Shown here piece after piece: positions 26,090 to 35,322 of a DNA stretch of 38,459 nucleotides. The position numbers and the translations under genes were made by a program. Numbering within the stretch: the first letter of the stretch is position 1; every line of letters begins with the position of its first letter. This DNA comes from Rathayibacter_A sp036510655 (lineage in GTDB: Bacteria > Actinomycetota > Actinomycetes > Actinomycetales > Microbacteriaceae): assembly GCA_036510655.1 (NCBI GenBank), contig DATCDQ010000052.1, forward strand, positions 1 through 38,459, written 5' to 3'. A model generated the notes under the pieces. The model made no database searches, had not been told where the DNA came from, and saw only the letters and a list, made by a program, of their open reading frames with translations.

Positions 26090-27160
26090 ATGCAGGATTT
26101 AAAGGTCATCGGAGTGGAGAACGGTGCTCTCCTCGCCGCGAGTGACGACGGCGAGCGGTACCGCATCGCAATCGACGAAGTTTTGCAGTCCAGACTGCGC
26201 CAAAACAAGCCAGAACGGGCCCCAGGGCACAAGATTTCGCCGCGTGAGGTGCAGGCGCACATCCGATCCGGGCTGACCGCGGACGAGGTTGCGACCCTCA
26301 CCGGCGCTGCCGTGGAATACGTCCAGCGGTTTGAGGGCCCGATTCTCGCGGAGCGTGAGCACATCGTGGCGTCCGCTCTCAGCGTACCCGTGCACACCAA
26401 CGCCGAGGTCGATCCGCTCGGCGAGGCCGCGACGTTCGGCGTGGTCATCCGAGAACGACTCGGCTCACTGTCGGCCACGGGAGAGCGCTGGGCGAGCTGG
26501 AAGGAACAGGATGGCGGCTGGATCGTCAAGTTGTCTTTCACCGCTGACGAAATCGATCACGACGCCCGTTGGGGTTACGACTCGCGCAAGCATGCCCTGT
26601 CTCCCCTGAATTCCGAAGCGACGACGCTGTCACAACAGGGAGAGCTGCACGGCGGGCTGATTCCACGATTGCGTGCCGTCACACCCGCGGTGGAACCCGA
26701 CGAGTCGCGCTTCGACAGCGGCGCATTCACCTTCCCTGATGAGGCGGTCCAGAACACGCCCGAAGTGGCACCACATCTCGAGCCGGCCCCATTCGGCCGC
26801 ACGACGTCCGCCAGCAGCAATGCGATCGCCGTGACGGCGATCAAGCGGGCAGAAGACGACACGCAGAAGGATCAGCACCAGACGGCCGATCTGCTCGAAG
26901 CATTGCGCCGCCGACGCGGCGAACGCGAGGCCGCAGGCACCGAGTTGTCACCGGCAGCAATCGACGTACCGATCGATGATTTCGACGACCTCAAGGAGAC
27001 GCCAGAGCCGCCGCAGCGCCAAGTCGCGACATCGGCGGGTTCACGCGGCAGTTTCGGAAAGTCGTCCGTGAAGTCCGCCCAGGGCAAGAAGGGCAGAACG
27101 TCGATGCCGAGCTGGGACGAGATCGTCTTCGGAGCCCGCACAGACGACGACCTCGCCTAG
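26090..27160 (+). CDS. sepH: Septation protein SepH
   Basis: A 356-residue protein with the N-terminal SepH/DUF3071 domain, opening MQDLKVIGVENGALL, with a helix-turn-helix-like region (ISPREVQAHIRSGLTADEVATLTG, about residues 49-72) and GGWIVKLSFTADEIDHDARW near 140-160. The middle is disordered and the C-terminus has the conserved short WDEIVFGAR motif near residues 342-350. In Streptomyces and mycobacteria SepH binds FtsZ and promotes Z-ring assembly, so a septation role is expected here. A GGAGAGG ribosome-binding site precedes the ATG. An 8-bp inverted repeat (26041-26048/26055-26062) lies in the leader. Confidence 0.92.
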   Translation: MQDLKVIGVENGALLAASDDGERYRIAIDEVLQSRLRQNKPERAPGHKISPREVQAHIRSGLTADEVATLTGAAVEYVQRFEGPILAEREHIVASALSVPVHTNAEVDPLGEAATFGVVIRERLGSLSATGERWASWKEQDGGWIVKLSFTADEIDHDARWGYDSRKHALSPLNSEATTLSQQGELHGGLIPRLRAVTPAVEPDESRFDSGAFTFPDEAVQNTPEVAPHLEPAPFGRTTSASSNAIAVTAIKRAEDDTQKDQHQTADLLEALRRRRGEREAAGTELSPAAIDVPIDDFDDLKETPEPPQRQVATSAGSRGSFGKSSVKSAQGKKGRTSMPSWDEIVFGARTDDDLA

Positions 27161-27172
27161 CAGGCCCGTCTC

Positions 27173-28318
27173 CTACTCGAAGCCACCGACGCCGATCAGC
27201 GGCACGGCCAGTTCTTCGACGGTGAGCGATCCGTGCTGCCCGATCATGGCTCGTGATTGCGCGTTCGCCGTTCGTGAGTCGTAGTAGGCGATCCGCCCGC
27301 GCGCGGCCACCAGCACGTCTCCGATCCGCGGCAGGACCTCCGGATCGACAATCGCACCGAACCAGCCGGCGTCAACGGCCTGCGCCCGCGTCGCGACCCA
27401 GGATCGTGCGCCCTCCGACTGTTCCCACCGTTGGGCCAGTGCGGCTGCATCATCGGCCGACGCATCAGGGCCGAGGTGCAACTGGAGACAGCGCGGGTCG
27501 CCTGCAACGTGGCGCACACCATCGACCAGCTCGGGCACCGTATCGAAAAGTACGTGAGAGTTGATCGGCACATCGAGCACGCCGTGGTCTGCGGTGGTCA
27601 ATGCGGCCTCATGCCGCCGAAGCTCGCCAGCGAATGCCGAAACGCGGGCATCTAATTCCTCAAGTGCCGCCAGCCAGGCATCCGATTCCCAGCCGTGTGC
27701 GTGCGAGGCGATGTCCAGCTCAGGCACGTACAGATAGCAGATGCTCCTGCCGCCCCCATCCAGGATGCGCCGCGCCGCACTGAAGCGCTGTTCGATCGAC
27801 TTGGCGCCGACGTATTCGGCGCCGGAAAGAATCGCGGCGCTGAACGACGATGATCGATAGCGCTCAGGGCCGATTGCGAAGGCCGCTATACCGTCTGCGC
27901 GGGCGGTCTCGAAGACCGTCGGGCAGCGCTGCCATCTCGACGGGTCCGGATCCCCCTTCCAACCGCTGAGTTGATTGAACACACGGTCGGTCGCCGGGTC
28001 GAGCACGGTGTATCCCACCATGCCGTGTTGCCCCGGTGTGGTTCCCGTACACAGACTGGTCAATGCAGCGGCTGTCGTCGTCGGAAATCCACTCGTCATC
28101 GTGGTTGCGCGCGTGAGCCGTTGGGCGAGGAAGCGGGCATGCCCCGCGCGGGCCTTGAGCGGATGCGCGCCGAGACCGTCGACGACGATCACGACCGCGC
28201 GCTCGACCGCAGGAAGCTGTAACGAATTGGGCTGCCCGTGGAGGGCGGCGACGCAACTTGGAAGAACGTCGGCAAGGCTCCGCGCAGAAGAATAGCCGGC
28301 CGGTAACATGGTGCCCAT
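27173..28318 (-). CDS. Alkaline-phosphatase-superfamily phosphodiesterase
   Basis: A 381-residue protein of the alkaline phosphatase/nucleotide pyrophosphatase-phosphodiesterase superfamily. Metal-binding Asp47 lies in VVDGLG, a nucleophile threonine lies in FPTTTAAALTS (within residues 80-82), and TPGQHGMVGY follows. Metal-site residues continue with ELDIASHAHG and TADHGVLD, and a late histidine lies in GQHGSL. The substrate is unknown. The frame is open further upstream; the ATG at 28318 is chosen because an earlier start would reach into the divergent topoisomerase leader. No clear ribosome-binding site is seen. It converges on sepH with a 12-base gap. Confidence 0.85.
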   Translation of the reverse strand: MGTMLPAGYSSARSLADVLPSCVAALHGQPNSLQLPAVERAVVIVVDGLGAHPLKARAGHARFLAQRLTRATTMTSGFPTTTAAALTSLCTGTTPGQHGMVGYTVLDPATDRVFNQLSGWKGDPDPSRWQRCPTVFETARADGIAAFAIGPERYRSSSFSAAILSGAEYVGAKSIEQRFSAARRILDGGGRSICYLYVPELDIASHAHGWESDAWLAALEELDARVSAFAGELRRHEAALTTADHGVLDVPINSHVLFDTVPELVDGVRHVAGDPRCLQLHLGPDASADDAAALAQRWEQSEGARSWVATRAQAVDAGWFGAIVDPEVLPRIGDVLVAARGRIAYYDSRTANAQSRAMIGQHGSLTVEELAVPLIGVGGFE

Positions 28319-28427
28319 CGGGCTCAGTCTGCCATAGGCGCACTGAGCCCAGCAGCATCCACCGTTCCCACGTGACGCAGTGTTCGCCGGAACAGCGAAC
28401 GCACAAGCGCAGCACGAGATTGCACGA

Positions 28428-30905
28428 ATGAGCCCGACAGACGAACAGACCTCACCAGCAGGCAGCACCGAACGCATCGAAGACGTCGACGTCACGACGG
28501 AGATGCAAGGCTCGTTCCTCGAGTACGCATATTCGGTGATCTACTCGCGCGCCCTTCCGGACGCGCGAGACGGGCTGAAGCCGGTGCAACGGCGCATCCT
28601 GTATCAGATGACGCAGATGGGCCTGCGGCCCGATCGCGGCCACGTCAAGTCGGCGCGGGTCACCGGCGAGGTCATGGGAAAGCTGCACCCGCACGGGGAC
28701 AGCGCGATCTACGACGCTCTCGTGCGCATGGCACAGGACTTCACACTGCGCGTGCCGCTCATTGACGGCCACGGCAACTTCGGCTCACTTGACGACGGTC
28801 CTGCGGCGGCGCGCTATACGGAAGCGCGACTGGCTGCCGCGGCGTTGGCGATGACGGACGGGCTCGACGAAGACGTCGTCGACTTCGTACCGAACTACGA
28901 CAACCAGCTGACTCAGCCGGAGGTCCTCCCCGCCGCGTTCCCGAACCTTCTCGTCAACGGCGCAAGCGGCATAGCGGTCGGCATGGCCACGAACATGGCG
29001 CCGCACAACCTCATCGAGGTGGTCGGCGCCGCGAAACACCTGTTGGCACACCCGGATGCCGACCTGGACGCCTTGATGGAATACGTTCCGGGCCCGGATC
29101 TACCGACCGGCGGCACCATCGTCGGGCTCGCCGGGATCAAGGACGCATACAGGTCGGGCCGCGGGAGCTTCAAGACCCGTGCGAAAGTGACGATCGAAGC
29201 GATCACGGCGCGCAAGAGCGGGTTGGTGGTCACGGAGCTGCCCTACCTGGTCGGCCCGGAAAAGGTGATCGACAAGATCAAAGACGGCGTCAATTCGAAG
29301 AAGTTGAGCGGCATCTCCGACGTCACGGATCTGAGCGACCGCACCAAAGGGTTACGCCTGGTGATCGGAATCAAGACCGGATTCAGCCCTGAGGCAGTGC
29401 TCGAGCAGCTTTACCGGCACACTCCGCTCGAAGACGGCTTCTCGATCAACAACGTTGCACTGGTCGACGGTGGGCCGCAGACGCTCGGCCTGCGGGAACT
29501 GTTGCGCGTCTATGTCGATCACCGCATCACGGTCACCACCCGTCGTTCGCAATTCCGGCTCGAGCGACGTCGGGAGCGCCTGCACCTCGTCCTCGGGCTG
29601 TTGATCGCGATCGTCGACATCGACGAAGTGATCCAGGTCATCCGCAGCAGCGACGACTCCGAGCAGGCACGCTCGCGACTGATCGAGGTGTTCGACCTCA
29701 GTCAAGTGCAGGCCGAGTACATCCTGGAACTGCGGCTGCGTCGGCTGACGAAGTTCTCGCGCATCGAACTCGAGGCGGAGCGTTCCCAGCTCGAAGCCGA
29801 GATTGCAGAGCTCGAGGCGCTCCTGACCGGAGAAGATCGAATCAAGCGGCTGGTCGCTGACGAACTTGATGCCGTCGCCGAGAAGTTCGGGACGCCGCGG
29901 CGCACCCTTCTGACGGAGGCACGTCCGTCGATCGCAACCGTCGGGTTCCGGAAGACCGCGGCCGTCCTCGAGGTTGCAGACGCGCCGTGCCGGATCTTCC
30001 TGGCCGCGACCGGGCGCATTCTGCGCGTCGATCAGCAGGCAGACGACGATGGCGTGCTCGACCGGATCACGGCGCCCACGCGGCGCAGCAAGCACGATGC
30101 GATCCGGTCCACACTGACGACGACGAGTCGCAGTGAGATCGGCGCCATCACCAACAAGGGGCGATTGATCCGGTTCTCCCCCGTCGACCTGCCTGCCGTC
30201 CCGGCGAATTCGATCCAACTCGGCGCGGGCGTCAAAGTACGCGACTACCTTGCGCTGTCCGACAGGACGGAACGCGTGTTGGCCGTCGTCTCGCTGGCCG
30301 CCCAGCTTTCGATCGCTCTGGGAACCAAACAGGGTGTTGTGAAGCGTGTGGCAGCGTCGGACTGGGCGAACAAGCCGGACTTCGAGATCATCAGCCTGAA
30401 GCCTGGTGACGACGTGGTCGGAGCGATCCAGGGCGCAGACACCGACGAGCTCGTCTTCGTCACGTCGGATGCGCAGTTGCTGCACTTCCCGGCATCAACG
30501 GTGCGCCCGCAGGGTCGGGCCGCCGGCGGTGTGGCTGGCATCAAACTCTCCGACGGTGCCGAGGCCATCTTCTTCGGTGCCGTGTCTGCATCAGCCGGTG
30601 ATGAAGCTGTCGTCGTCACCGTCGCAACGAGCGGCGCCACGCTGGCCGGCGCAGACGCCGGCTCGGGCAAGGTGAGTTCCTTCGCCGACTACCCGCAGAA
30701 GGGGCGCGCGACCGGAGGAGTGCGCGCACAACGCTTCCTCAAGGGCGAAGACCAACTGGCACTCGCCTGGGTCGGTACCGGCCCGGTCAGGGCTGTCGGG
30801 GCAGACGGCTCCCTGCGCAGCTTGCCGGAAGGCGGCGCGAAGCGCGACGCGTCGGGGCAAAGCCTCGATGCGGTGATCGGTGCGATCGGCACCGCGATCG
30901 GCTGA
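28428..30905 (+). CDS. parC: DNA topoisomerase IV subunit A (ParC)
   Basis: An 825-residue type IIA topoisomerase A subunit that cleaves and rejoins DNA for decatenation. The catalytic Tyr130 is in AAARYTEARL. The quinolone-resistance region is GKLHPHGDSAIYDAL (about 84-98), with Ser92 and Asp96. A coiled-coil segment (about 490-520) and a six-bladed beta-pinwheel C-terminal domain follow. There is no classic GyrA box (QRRGGKG), which favours ParC over GyrA. The ATG at 28428 gives a normal MSPTDEQ start; upstream in-frame starts would extend into the divergent promoter region. It converges on parE with only three bases between, instead of the common parE-parC operon. Confidence 0.92.
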   Translation: MSPTDEQTSPAGSTERIEDVDVTTEMQGSFLEYAYSVIYSRALPDARDGLKPVQRRILYQMTQMGLRPDRGHVKSARVTGEVMGKLHPHGDSAIYDALVRMAQDFTLRVPLIDGHGNFGSLDDGPAAARYTEARLAAAALAMTDGLDEDVVDFVPNYDNQLTQPEVLPAAFPNLLVNGASGIAVGMATNMAPHNLIEVVGAAKHLLAHPDADLDALMEYVPGPDLPTGGTIVGLAGIKDAYRSGRGSFKTRAKVTIEAITARKSGLVVTELPYLVGPEKVIDKIKDGVNSKKLSGISDVTDLSDRTKGLRLVIGIKTGFSPEAVLEQLYRHTPLEDGFSINNVALVDGGPQTLGLRELLRVYVDHRITVTTRRSQFRLERRRERLHLVLGLLIAIVDIDEVIQVIRSSDDSEQARSRLIEVFDLSQVQAEYILELRLRRLTKFSRIELEAERSQLEAEIAELEALLTGEDRIKRLVADELDAVAEKFGTPRRTLLTEARPSIATVGFRKTAAVLEVADAPCRIFLAATGRILRVDQQADDDGVLDRITAPTRRSKHDAIRSTLTTTSRSEIGAITNKGRLIRFSPVDLPAVPANSIQLGAGVKVRDYLALSDRTERVLAVVSLAAQLSIALGTKQGVVKRVAASDWANKPDFEIISLKPGDDVVGAIQGADTDELVFVTSDAQLLHFPASTVRPQGRAAGGVAGIKLSDGAEAIFFGAVSASAGDEAVVVTVATSGATLAGADAGSGKVSSFADYPQKGRATGGVRAQRFLKGEDQLALAWVGTGPVRAVGADGSLRSLPEGGAKRDASGQSLDAVIGAIGTAIG

Positions 30906-30908
30906 TCG

Positions 30909-32990
30909 TCACACGTCGATGCGTTCCCGGGACAGCGCGTCCGAACTGTCGATGATGAATTCCTTGCGCGGCGCAACGTTGTTGCCCATCAGCAGTTCGA
31001 ACACGGCGGCGGCTTGCTCAGCATCGGGAACCTGCACGCGGCGCAGCATCCGGTGTGTTCTGTCCATCGTGGTCGTCGCCAACTGGTCCGCGTCCATCTC
31101 GCCGAGACCCTTGTAGCGCTGGATCGGCTCTTGATAGCGGCGATTTGAGCGCTTGAGGCCGGTCAGCACACCGTGCAGCTCCGCTTCGGAGTATGTGTAG
31201 ATCGTCTCATTCGGCTTCGATCCTGGATTAATGACGATCACCCGGTGCAACGGGGGAACTGCGGCGAAGACACGGCCGGCTTCGATCATCGGTCGCATGT
31301 AACGGAAGAAGAGCGTCAACAGGAGAATTCGAATGTGGGCGCCGTCGACATCCGCATCGCTCATCACGATGATCTTGCCGTAACGCGCCTGCGAGAGATC
31401 GAAGCTGCGCCCGGAACCCGCACCGATCACCTGGATGATCGACGCGCATTCCGTGTTGCCGAGCATGTCGGACACGGATGCCTTCTGCACGTTCAGGATC
31501 TTGCCGCGAATCGGCAACAGTGCCTGATGCTCGCTGTCTCGTGCACGCCGGGCGGTGCCGAGCGCCGAGTCGCCTTCGACGATGAACAGTTCGCTGTTGG
31601 CGACATCGCTCGAACGGCAATCGACAAGCTTCGAGGGCAGCGACGAGGTTTCCAAGGCGTTCTTGCGGCGTTGCGTCTCCTTGTGAGCTCGTGCGGAGAT
31701 GCGCGACTTCATCTCGGAGACGACCTTGTCCAACAGGAGTGCCGACTGAGTCTTGTCGTCGCGTTTCGTGGAGGAGAACCGCGCCGCCAGCGCAGACGTG
31801 ACTACCTGCGTGACGATCGCACGCACGGCAGGGGTGCCGAGCACTTCCTTGGTCTGCCCTTCGAACTGCGGCTCGGGCAGCCGCACGGTCAGCACCGCCG
31901 TCATCCCGGCGAGGATGTCGTCTTTGTCGAGCTTGTCAGTTCCGACCTTCAGCCGCCGCGCGTTCGAGTCGACCTGTTGCCTGAAAAACTTCATCAGACC
32001 CTGATCGAAGCCGAGCTGGTGGCTTCCACCCTTGGGCGTGGCAATGATGTTGACGAAACTGCGCATGACGGTCTCGTAGCCGGTTCCCCAGCGCAGGGCG
32101 ATGTCGACCTGGCATTCGCGCTGCAATTCGGTGGGCGTCATCGCGCCGTTCGCGTGCAGCACAGGAACCGTCTCCGTGAAGCTGCCGGTGCCGGTGAGGC
32201 GCCACGTGTCGGTGACAGCGGAGTCCGGCGCGAGATAGTCGACGAACGCCGAGATCCCGCCCTCGAACGAGAAGGACGTGTGCAGCGGTTCCGCGCCGCG
32301 ATTGTCGGTGATGGCCAGGGTGATGCCCGGCACGAGGAAGGCGGTCTGACGTGCCCGGCCGAGCAGGTCATCTGTGCGGAAATCAGCATTGTTCCCGAAG
32401 ATTTGCCGATCAGCCCAGTAACGGATGCGTGTGCCCGTCACGCCGCGCTTGACCTTGCCGACGACTGAAAGTTCGCTCTTCTTCTCGAACGGCGTGAACG
32501 GGGCATCTGGGCTCGGCGCGCCGGTGTCGGCGAACAGTCCGGGTTCGCCTCTGCGGAAGGACATCGCCCAGGTCTTACCGTCACGGTCGACCTCGACATC
32601 GAGTCGTTCCGACAACGCGTTCACGACAGAGGCGCCGACGCCGTGCAACCCGCCGGATGCCGAGTACGAACCTGAGCCGAACTTGCCGCCGGCGTGCAGC
32701 TTCGTGAACACCACCTCGATGCCGCTCAGGCCGGTCTTCGGCTCGATGTCAACCGGGATGCCTCGGGCTGTGTCACGCACCTCAACACTGTCGTCCGGGT
32801 GCAAGACGACCTCGATCTTCGAACCGTAACCGCCGAGCGCTTCGTCCACCGAGTTGTCGATGATCTCCCAGAGGCAGTGCATCAACCCGCGCGAATCCGT
32901 CGACCCGATATACATGCCCGGTCGCTTGCGCACTGCCTCGAGACCCTCGAGAACAGACAGGTGCCTGGCGGAATAATCAGAGCTGGCCAC
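30909..32990 (-). CDS. parE: DNA topoisomerase IV subunit B (ParE)
   Basis: A 693-residue ATPase subunit of a type IIA topoisomerase. The GHKL ATP site is seen in EIIDNSVDEALGG and GGLHGVGASVVNALS, and the transducer domain follows. The TOPRIM domain has the magnesium-binding EGDSALG and SDADVDGAHI. The C-terminus YKGLGEMD fits the family. Length is normal. It pairs with the convergent parC gene. The opposite strand of this gene is open for more than 400 codons, but that is a shadow of high-GC codon use. It is divergent from the DUF7455 gene over 218 bases. Confidence 0.93.
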   Translation of the reverse strand: MASSDYSARHLSVLEGLEAVRKRPGMYIGSTDSRGLMHCLWEIIDNSVDEALGGYGSKIEVVLHPDDSVEVRDTARGIPVDIEPKTGLSGIEVVFTKLHAGGKFGSGSYSASGGLHGVGASVVNALSERLDVEVDRDGKTWAMSFRRGEPGLFADTGAPSPDAPFTPFEKKSELSVVGKVKRGVTGTRIRYWADRQIFGNNADFRTDDLLGRARQTAFLVPGITLAITDNRGAEPLHTSFSFEGGISAFVDYLAPDSAVTDTWRLTGTGSFTETVPVLHANGAMTPTELQRECQVDIALRWGTGYETVMRSFVNIIATPKGGSHQLGFDQGLMKFFRQQVDSNARRLKVGTDKLDKDDILAGMTAVLTVRLPEPQFEGQTKEVLGTPAVRAIVTQVVTSALAARFSSTKRDDKTQSALLLDKVVSEMKSRISARAHKETQRRKNALETSSLPSKLVDCRSSDVANSELFIVEGDSALGTARRARDSEHQALLPIRGKILNVQKASVSDMLGNTECASIIQVIGAGSGRSFDLSQARYGKIIVMSDADVDGAHIRILLLTLFFRYMRPMIEAGRVFAAVPPLHRVIVINPGSKPNETIYTYSEAELHGVLTGLKRSNRRYQEPIQRYKGLGEMDADQLATTTMDRTHRMLRRVQVPDAEQAAAVFELLMGNNVAPRKEFIIDSSDALSRERIDV

Positions 32991-33208
32991 GAACGTATCT
33001 CCTCGGGGTGTGCGGTCGAACGGATGCGGTTGCGCACCTCATTCCAGCGTATCCAGCCGCGAACCGCGTGCCCGCCATCGACACCCCGCGGCAGGCCGGC
33101 TGCTACGCGTTCAGCGAAATGCCCGGTCTTCGAGTCGTCTGCGCGCCAAGAACGTGCTTGTATGGAGGTACCGAGTTGAATGGTTCGGGTTTTGGAGAGG
33201 AGCACAAC

Positions 33209-33445
33209 ATGTCGAACATCGCCACAGGTACCGGTGCCGCTGCTGAGCTCGCAACCGGACTGCAGTTGACCGCCGCCGATCGATGCGACGCATGCGGCGC
33301 ACAGGCGTACGTGCGAGTCGTCGTCAACAACGGTGAACTTCTGTTCTGCGCACACCACGCGAAGAAGCACGAAGAGAAGTTGTCCGCGATCGCGCAGAGT
33401 TGGCATGACGAATCCGCTCGCTTGTTCGAGGACCAGCGCGCCTAA
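33209..33445 (+). CDS. DUF7455 small zinc-ribbon-like protein
   Basis: A 78-residue protein typical of actinobacteria between topoisomerase and sigma factor genes. It opens LTAADRCDACGAQAYVRVV with a CxxC pair, continues with ELLFCAHHAKKHE (a third Cys and two His), and ends in an acidic/basic helix. A single metal site (C-x2-C ... C-x2-H) is likely. The function is unknown. The frame stays open far upstream, but I chose the ATG at 33209 because GGAGAGGAG lies at 33194-33202. Confidence 0.9.
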   Translation: MSNIATGTGAAAELATGLQLTAADRCDACGAQAYVRVVVNNGELLFCAHHAKKHEEKLSAIAQSWHDESARLFEDQRA

Positions 33446-33493
33446 CCCGCGACAGCAAGTTTTTCGAGATCGCTGCTTTTCGAAACCGCCGTC

Positions 33494-34273
33494 GTGCCGG
33501 GTGAGAGCCGAGGTGTGCGCCGTCGTGCCACCGTCTCGCTGCATGCGATCGTCGCCAATGCCGCCATACTGACGTCAACGCACGGTTACGGTGCCGGAAT
33601 AGCTTCGGCTTTCGCCGATTTACGAGCGGATGCCTACGGGCACGGGCTCGCGCCGGTTTCTGACGCTCTTGCGTCGGCCGGTATCGGTGGTTTCGTCGTC
33701 TCCGACCCGGTAGGTCGCGATCAGCTCACCGTGCGGCACCCCACCTTGTCGATCCAGGTCGGCCGCCTACGGGCCGGTGCCGCGAAGGAAACGAGCGGCG
33801 CGCAACTGCTCGGCCCAGAGCTGTTCGGGCTGGGTGAGCAGAACACCGCGCTGGCACCCGAAGTGTGGGCGGTGTTGCGCCCGGCTCTGCGCCTGACCTC
33901 CGAGGTGCTGTCTGCCAAGAGGGTCCCCGCCGGCAGTGGCGTCTCTTACGGCTACACCTACCGGACTCTCGCTGAGACGACCCTGGTGCTCTCCGGGCTC
34001 GGTTTCGCCGACGGGATTCCCCGTGCTGCGTCCAATCGCGCCCCCGTGCTCGTCGGTACCGTGCTCTCGAGGGTGAGCGGTCGGATTGCAATGGACCAGT
34101 TCGTCATCGACGTCGGTGATGCTGTTCCGGCAGTCGGAGATGTTGTCGTGCTGTTCGGGGACGGCGCGACTGGTGAGCCGACCGCAGCGGACTGGGCTCG
34201 TGCGACAGGCATCCGTTCTGAGGTCATCACGGCAGGGCTCGGCGCACGGATCGAACGGGTGTATCCACAGTGA
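33494..34273 (+). CDS. Alanine-racemase-like protein A: C-terminal domain with catalytic Tyr, no PLP lysine
   Basis: A 259-residue protein that keeps the whole C-terminal beta domain of alanine racemase. The catalytic Tyr152 lies in GVSYGYTY, followed by GLGFADGIPR and the SGRIAMDQF motif (Met200, Asp201). The N-terminal part is cut down. ADLRADAYGHG (41-51) corresponds to the PLP loop, but Arg44 replaces the PLP lysine, and only about 80 residues lie between it and the C-terminal domain instead of roughly 190, so no complete barrel can form. It ends by overlapping the next racemase gene by four bases (GTGA). A non-standard subunit of a heterodimer is the favoured reading; a decaying pseudogene is the alternative. 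The start is uncertain; GTG 33515 is also possible. Confidence 0.82.
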   Translation: MPGESRGVRRRATVSLHAIVANAAILTSTHGYGAGIASAFADLRADAYGHGLAPVSDALASAGIGGFVVSDPVGRDQLTVRHPTLSIQVGRLRAGAAKETSGAQLLGPELFGLGEQNTALAPEVWAVLRPALRLTSEVLSAKRVPAGSGVSYGYTYRTLAETTLVLSGLGFADGIPRAASNRAPVLVGTVLSRVSGRIAMDQFVIDVGDAVPAVGDVVVLFGDGATGEPTAADWARATGIRSEVITAGLGARIERVYPQ

Positions 34274-35322
34274 GCGCACGCGCGATCGTCGACCTCGCCG
34301 CGTTGCGCGCCAACGTTGGGCTGCTCTCGGGGAGCATCGCTCCAGCCAGGACGATGCTCGCGGTCAAGGCCAATGCGTACGGCCACGGACTGATTCCGGT
34401 GGCCACAGCGGGGCTTGCCTCCGGGGCGAGTTCACTGGCCGTCCTTGAGATCCCTGCCGGGCTCGAATTGCGCGCCGCCGGCGTCACGGCCCCACTGTTC
34501 GCCTGGCTGCACGGCACGAACACCGATTTTCGCGCCGGCATTGAAGCTGACATCCAATTGGGTGTTTCGGCAGAGTGGCAACTGCAGGCGATCGCTGCCG
34601 CGCACGCGGGCAAACCTGCGACCGTTCACCTCAAGCTCGACAGCGGTCTCAGCCGCAACGGAGCCACTCCGGCCGATTGGCCTGCACTGGTCTCCGCCGC
34701 GCTGGCCGCAGAGCGGGCCGGAATCGTCCGGGTCCGAGCGGCCTGGTCGCATCTGGCTGATGCGTCCCTCGAGGACGATGAAGCGGCGCTGGCCGTCTTC
34801 CGCGACGCCGTTGCAGTAGCGCGGAGCTTGGGAGCACGGTTCGAGGTGCTGCATCTCGCGGCGAGCTCCGCGGGCATCCGGATGCCCGCGGCTCGTTTCG
34901 ATTTCGTACGCTTCGGCATCGCGGCGTACGGCATCTCTCCGTTCGACGATCGCTCAGCGGCAGACCTCGGCGTGCGCCCGGTGATGTCACTTCAGGCCGA
35001 CGTCGTCGACCTCGTCGACGACCCGACCGGCACGTTCGCACGCCTTGCGGTCGGCTACGCCGACGGAGTGGCCAGCTCTGCCCTCGGCGGGGCACAGGTT
35101 CTGCTCGGCGGTCACCGGGTCAGGGTCGTCACGCTCGATGTCGACAGCATGCTCGTCGAAACCGGCGAAATCGTCCCGTCCGTCGGCGACTCAGCACTGG
35201 TGTTCGGACCGGGCGATCACGGCGAGCCGACGGCAGCGGAGTGGGCGAACTGGGCGTCGACGATCGGCGACGAAATCGTCACGCACGTCGCGGCACGCGT
35301 GCCGCGCGGCTACCTGGGCTGA
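34270..35322 (+). CDS. Alanine-racemase-like protein B: barrel with PLP lysine, no catalytic Tyr segment
   Basis: A 350-residue alanine-racemase family protein. The barrel is complete: PLP Lys33 in AVKANAYGHG, KLDSGLSRNG with Arg129, and FVRFGIAAYGI with Arg214 and Gly221. In the C-terminal domain, the segment that should carry the catalytic SYGxTY tyrosine is missing: only VDLVDDPTGTFARLAVGYADG bridges the two strands, about 15 residues shorter than protein A. The SGRICMDQ-type motif has become RVRVVTLDVD, without the Met. It keeps exactly what A lacks and lacks what A keeps. It is translationally coupled to A. In most family members a Tyr follows TIN near the end; here it is Asp (TIGDE). 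The substrate could be alanine or a diamino acid. Confidence 0.85.
   Translation: MSARAIVDLAALRANVGLLSGSIAPARTMLAVKANAYGHGLIPVATAGLASGASSLAVLEIPAGLELRAAGVTAPLFAWLHGTNTDFRAGIEADIQLGVSAEWQLQAIAAAHAGKPATVHLKLDSGLSRNGATPADWPALVSAALAAERAGIVRVRAAWSHLADASLEDDEAALAVFRDAVAVARSLGARFEVLHLAASSAGIRMPAARFDFVRFGIAAYGISPFDDRSAADLGVRPVMSLQADVVDLVDDPTGTFARLAVGYADGVASSALGGAQVLLGGHRVRVVTLDVDSMLVETGEIVPSVGDSALVFGPGDHGEPTAAEWANWASTIGDEIVTHVAARVPRGYLG

Noticed and set aside
31173..32468. Rightward open frame (over 430 codons) antisense to parE
   Set aside because: Shadow of ParE, which has all its motifs; no start context and no recognisable protein features.
33446..33493. Terminator between DUF7455 and racemase A
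   Set aside because: TTTCGA/TCGAAA repeats are present, but the possible stem is interrupted and weak, so no terminator is called.
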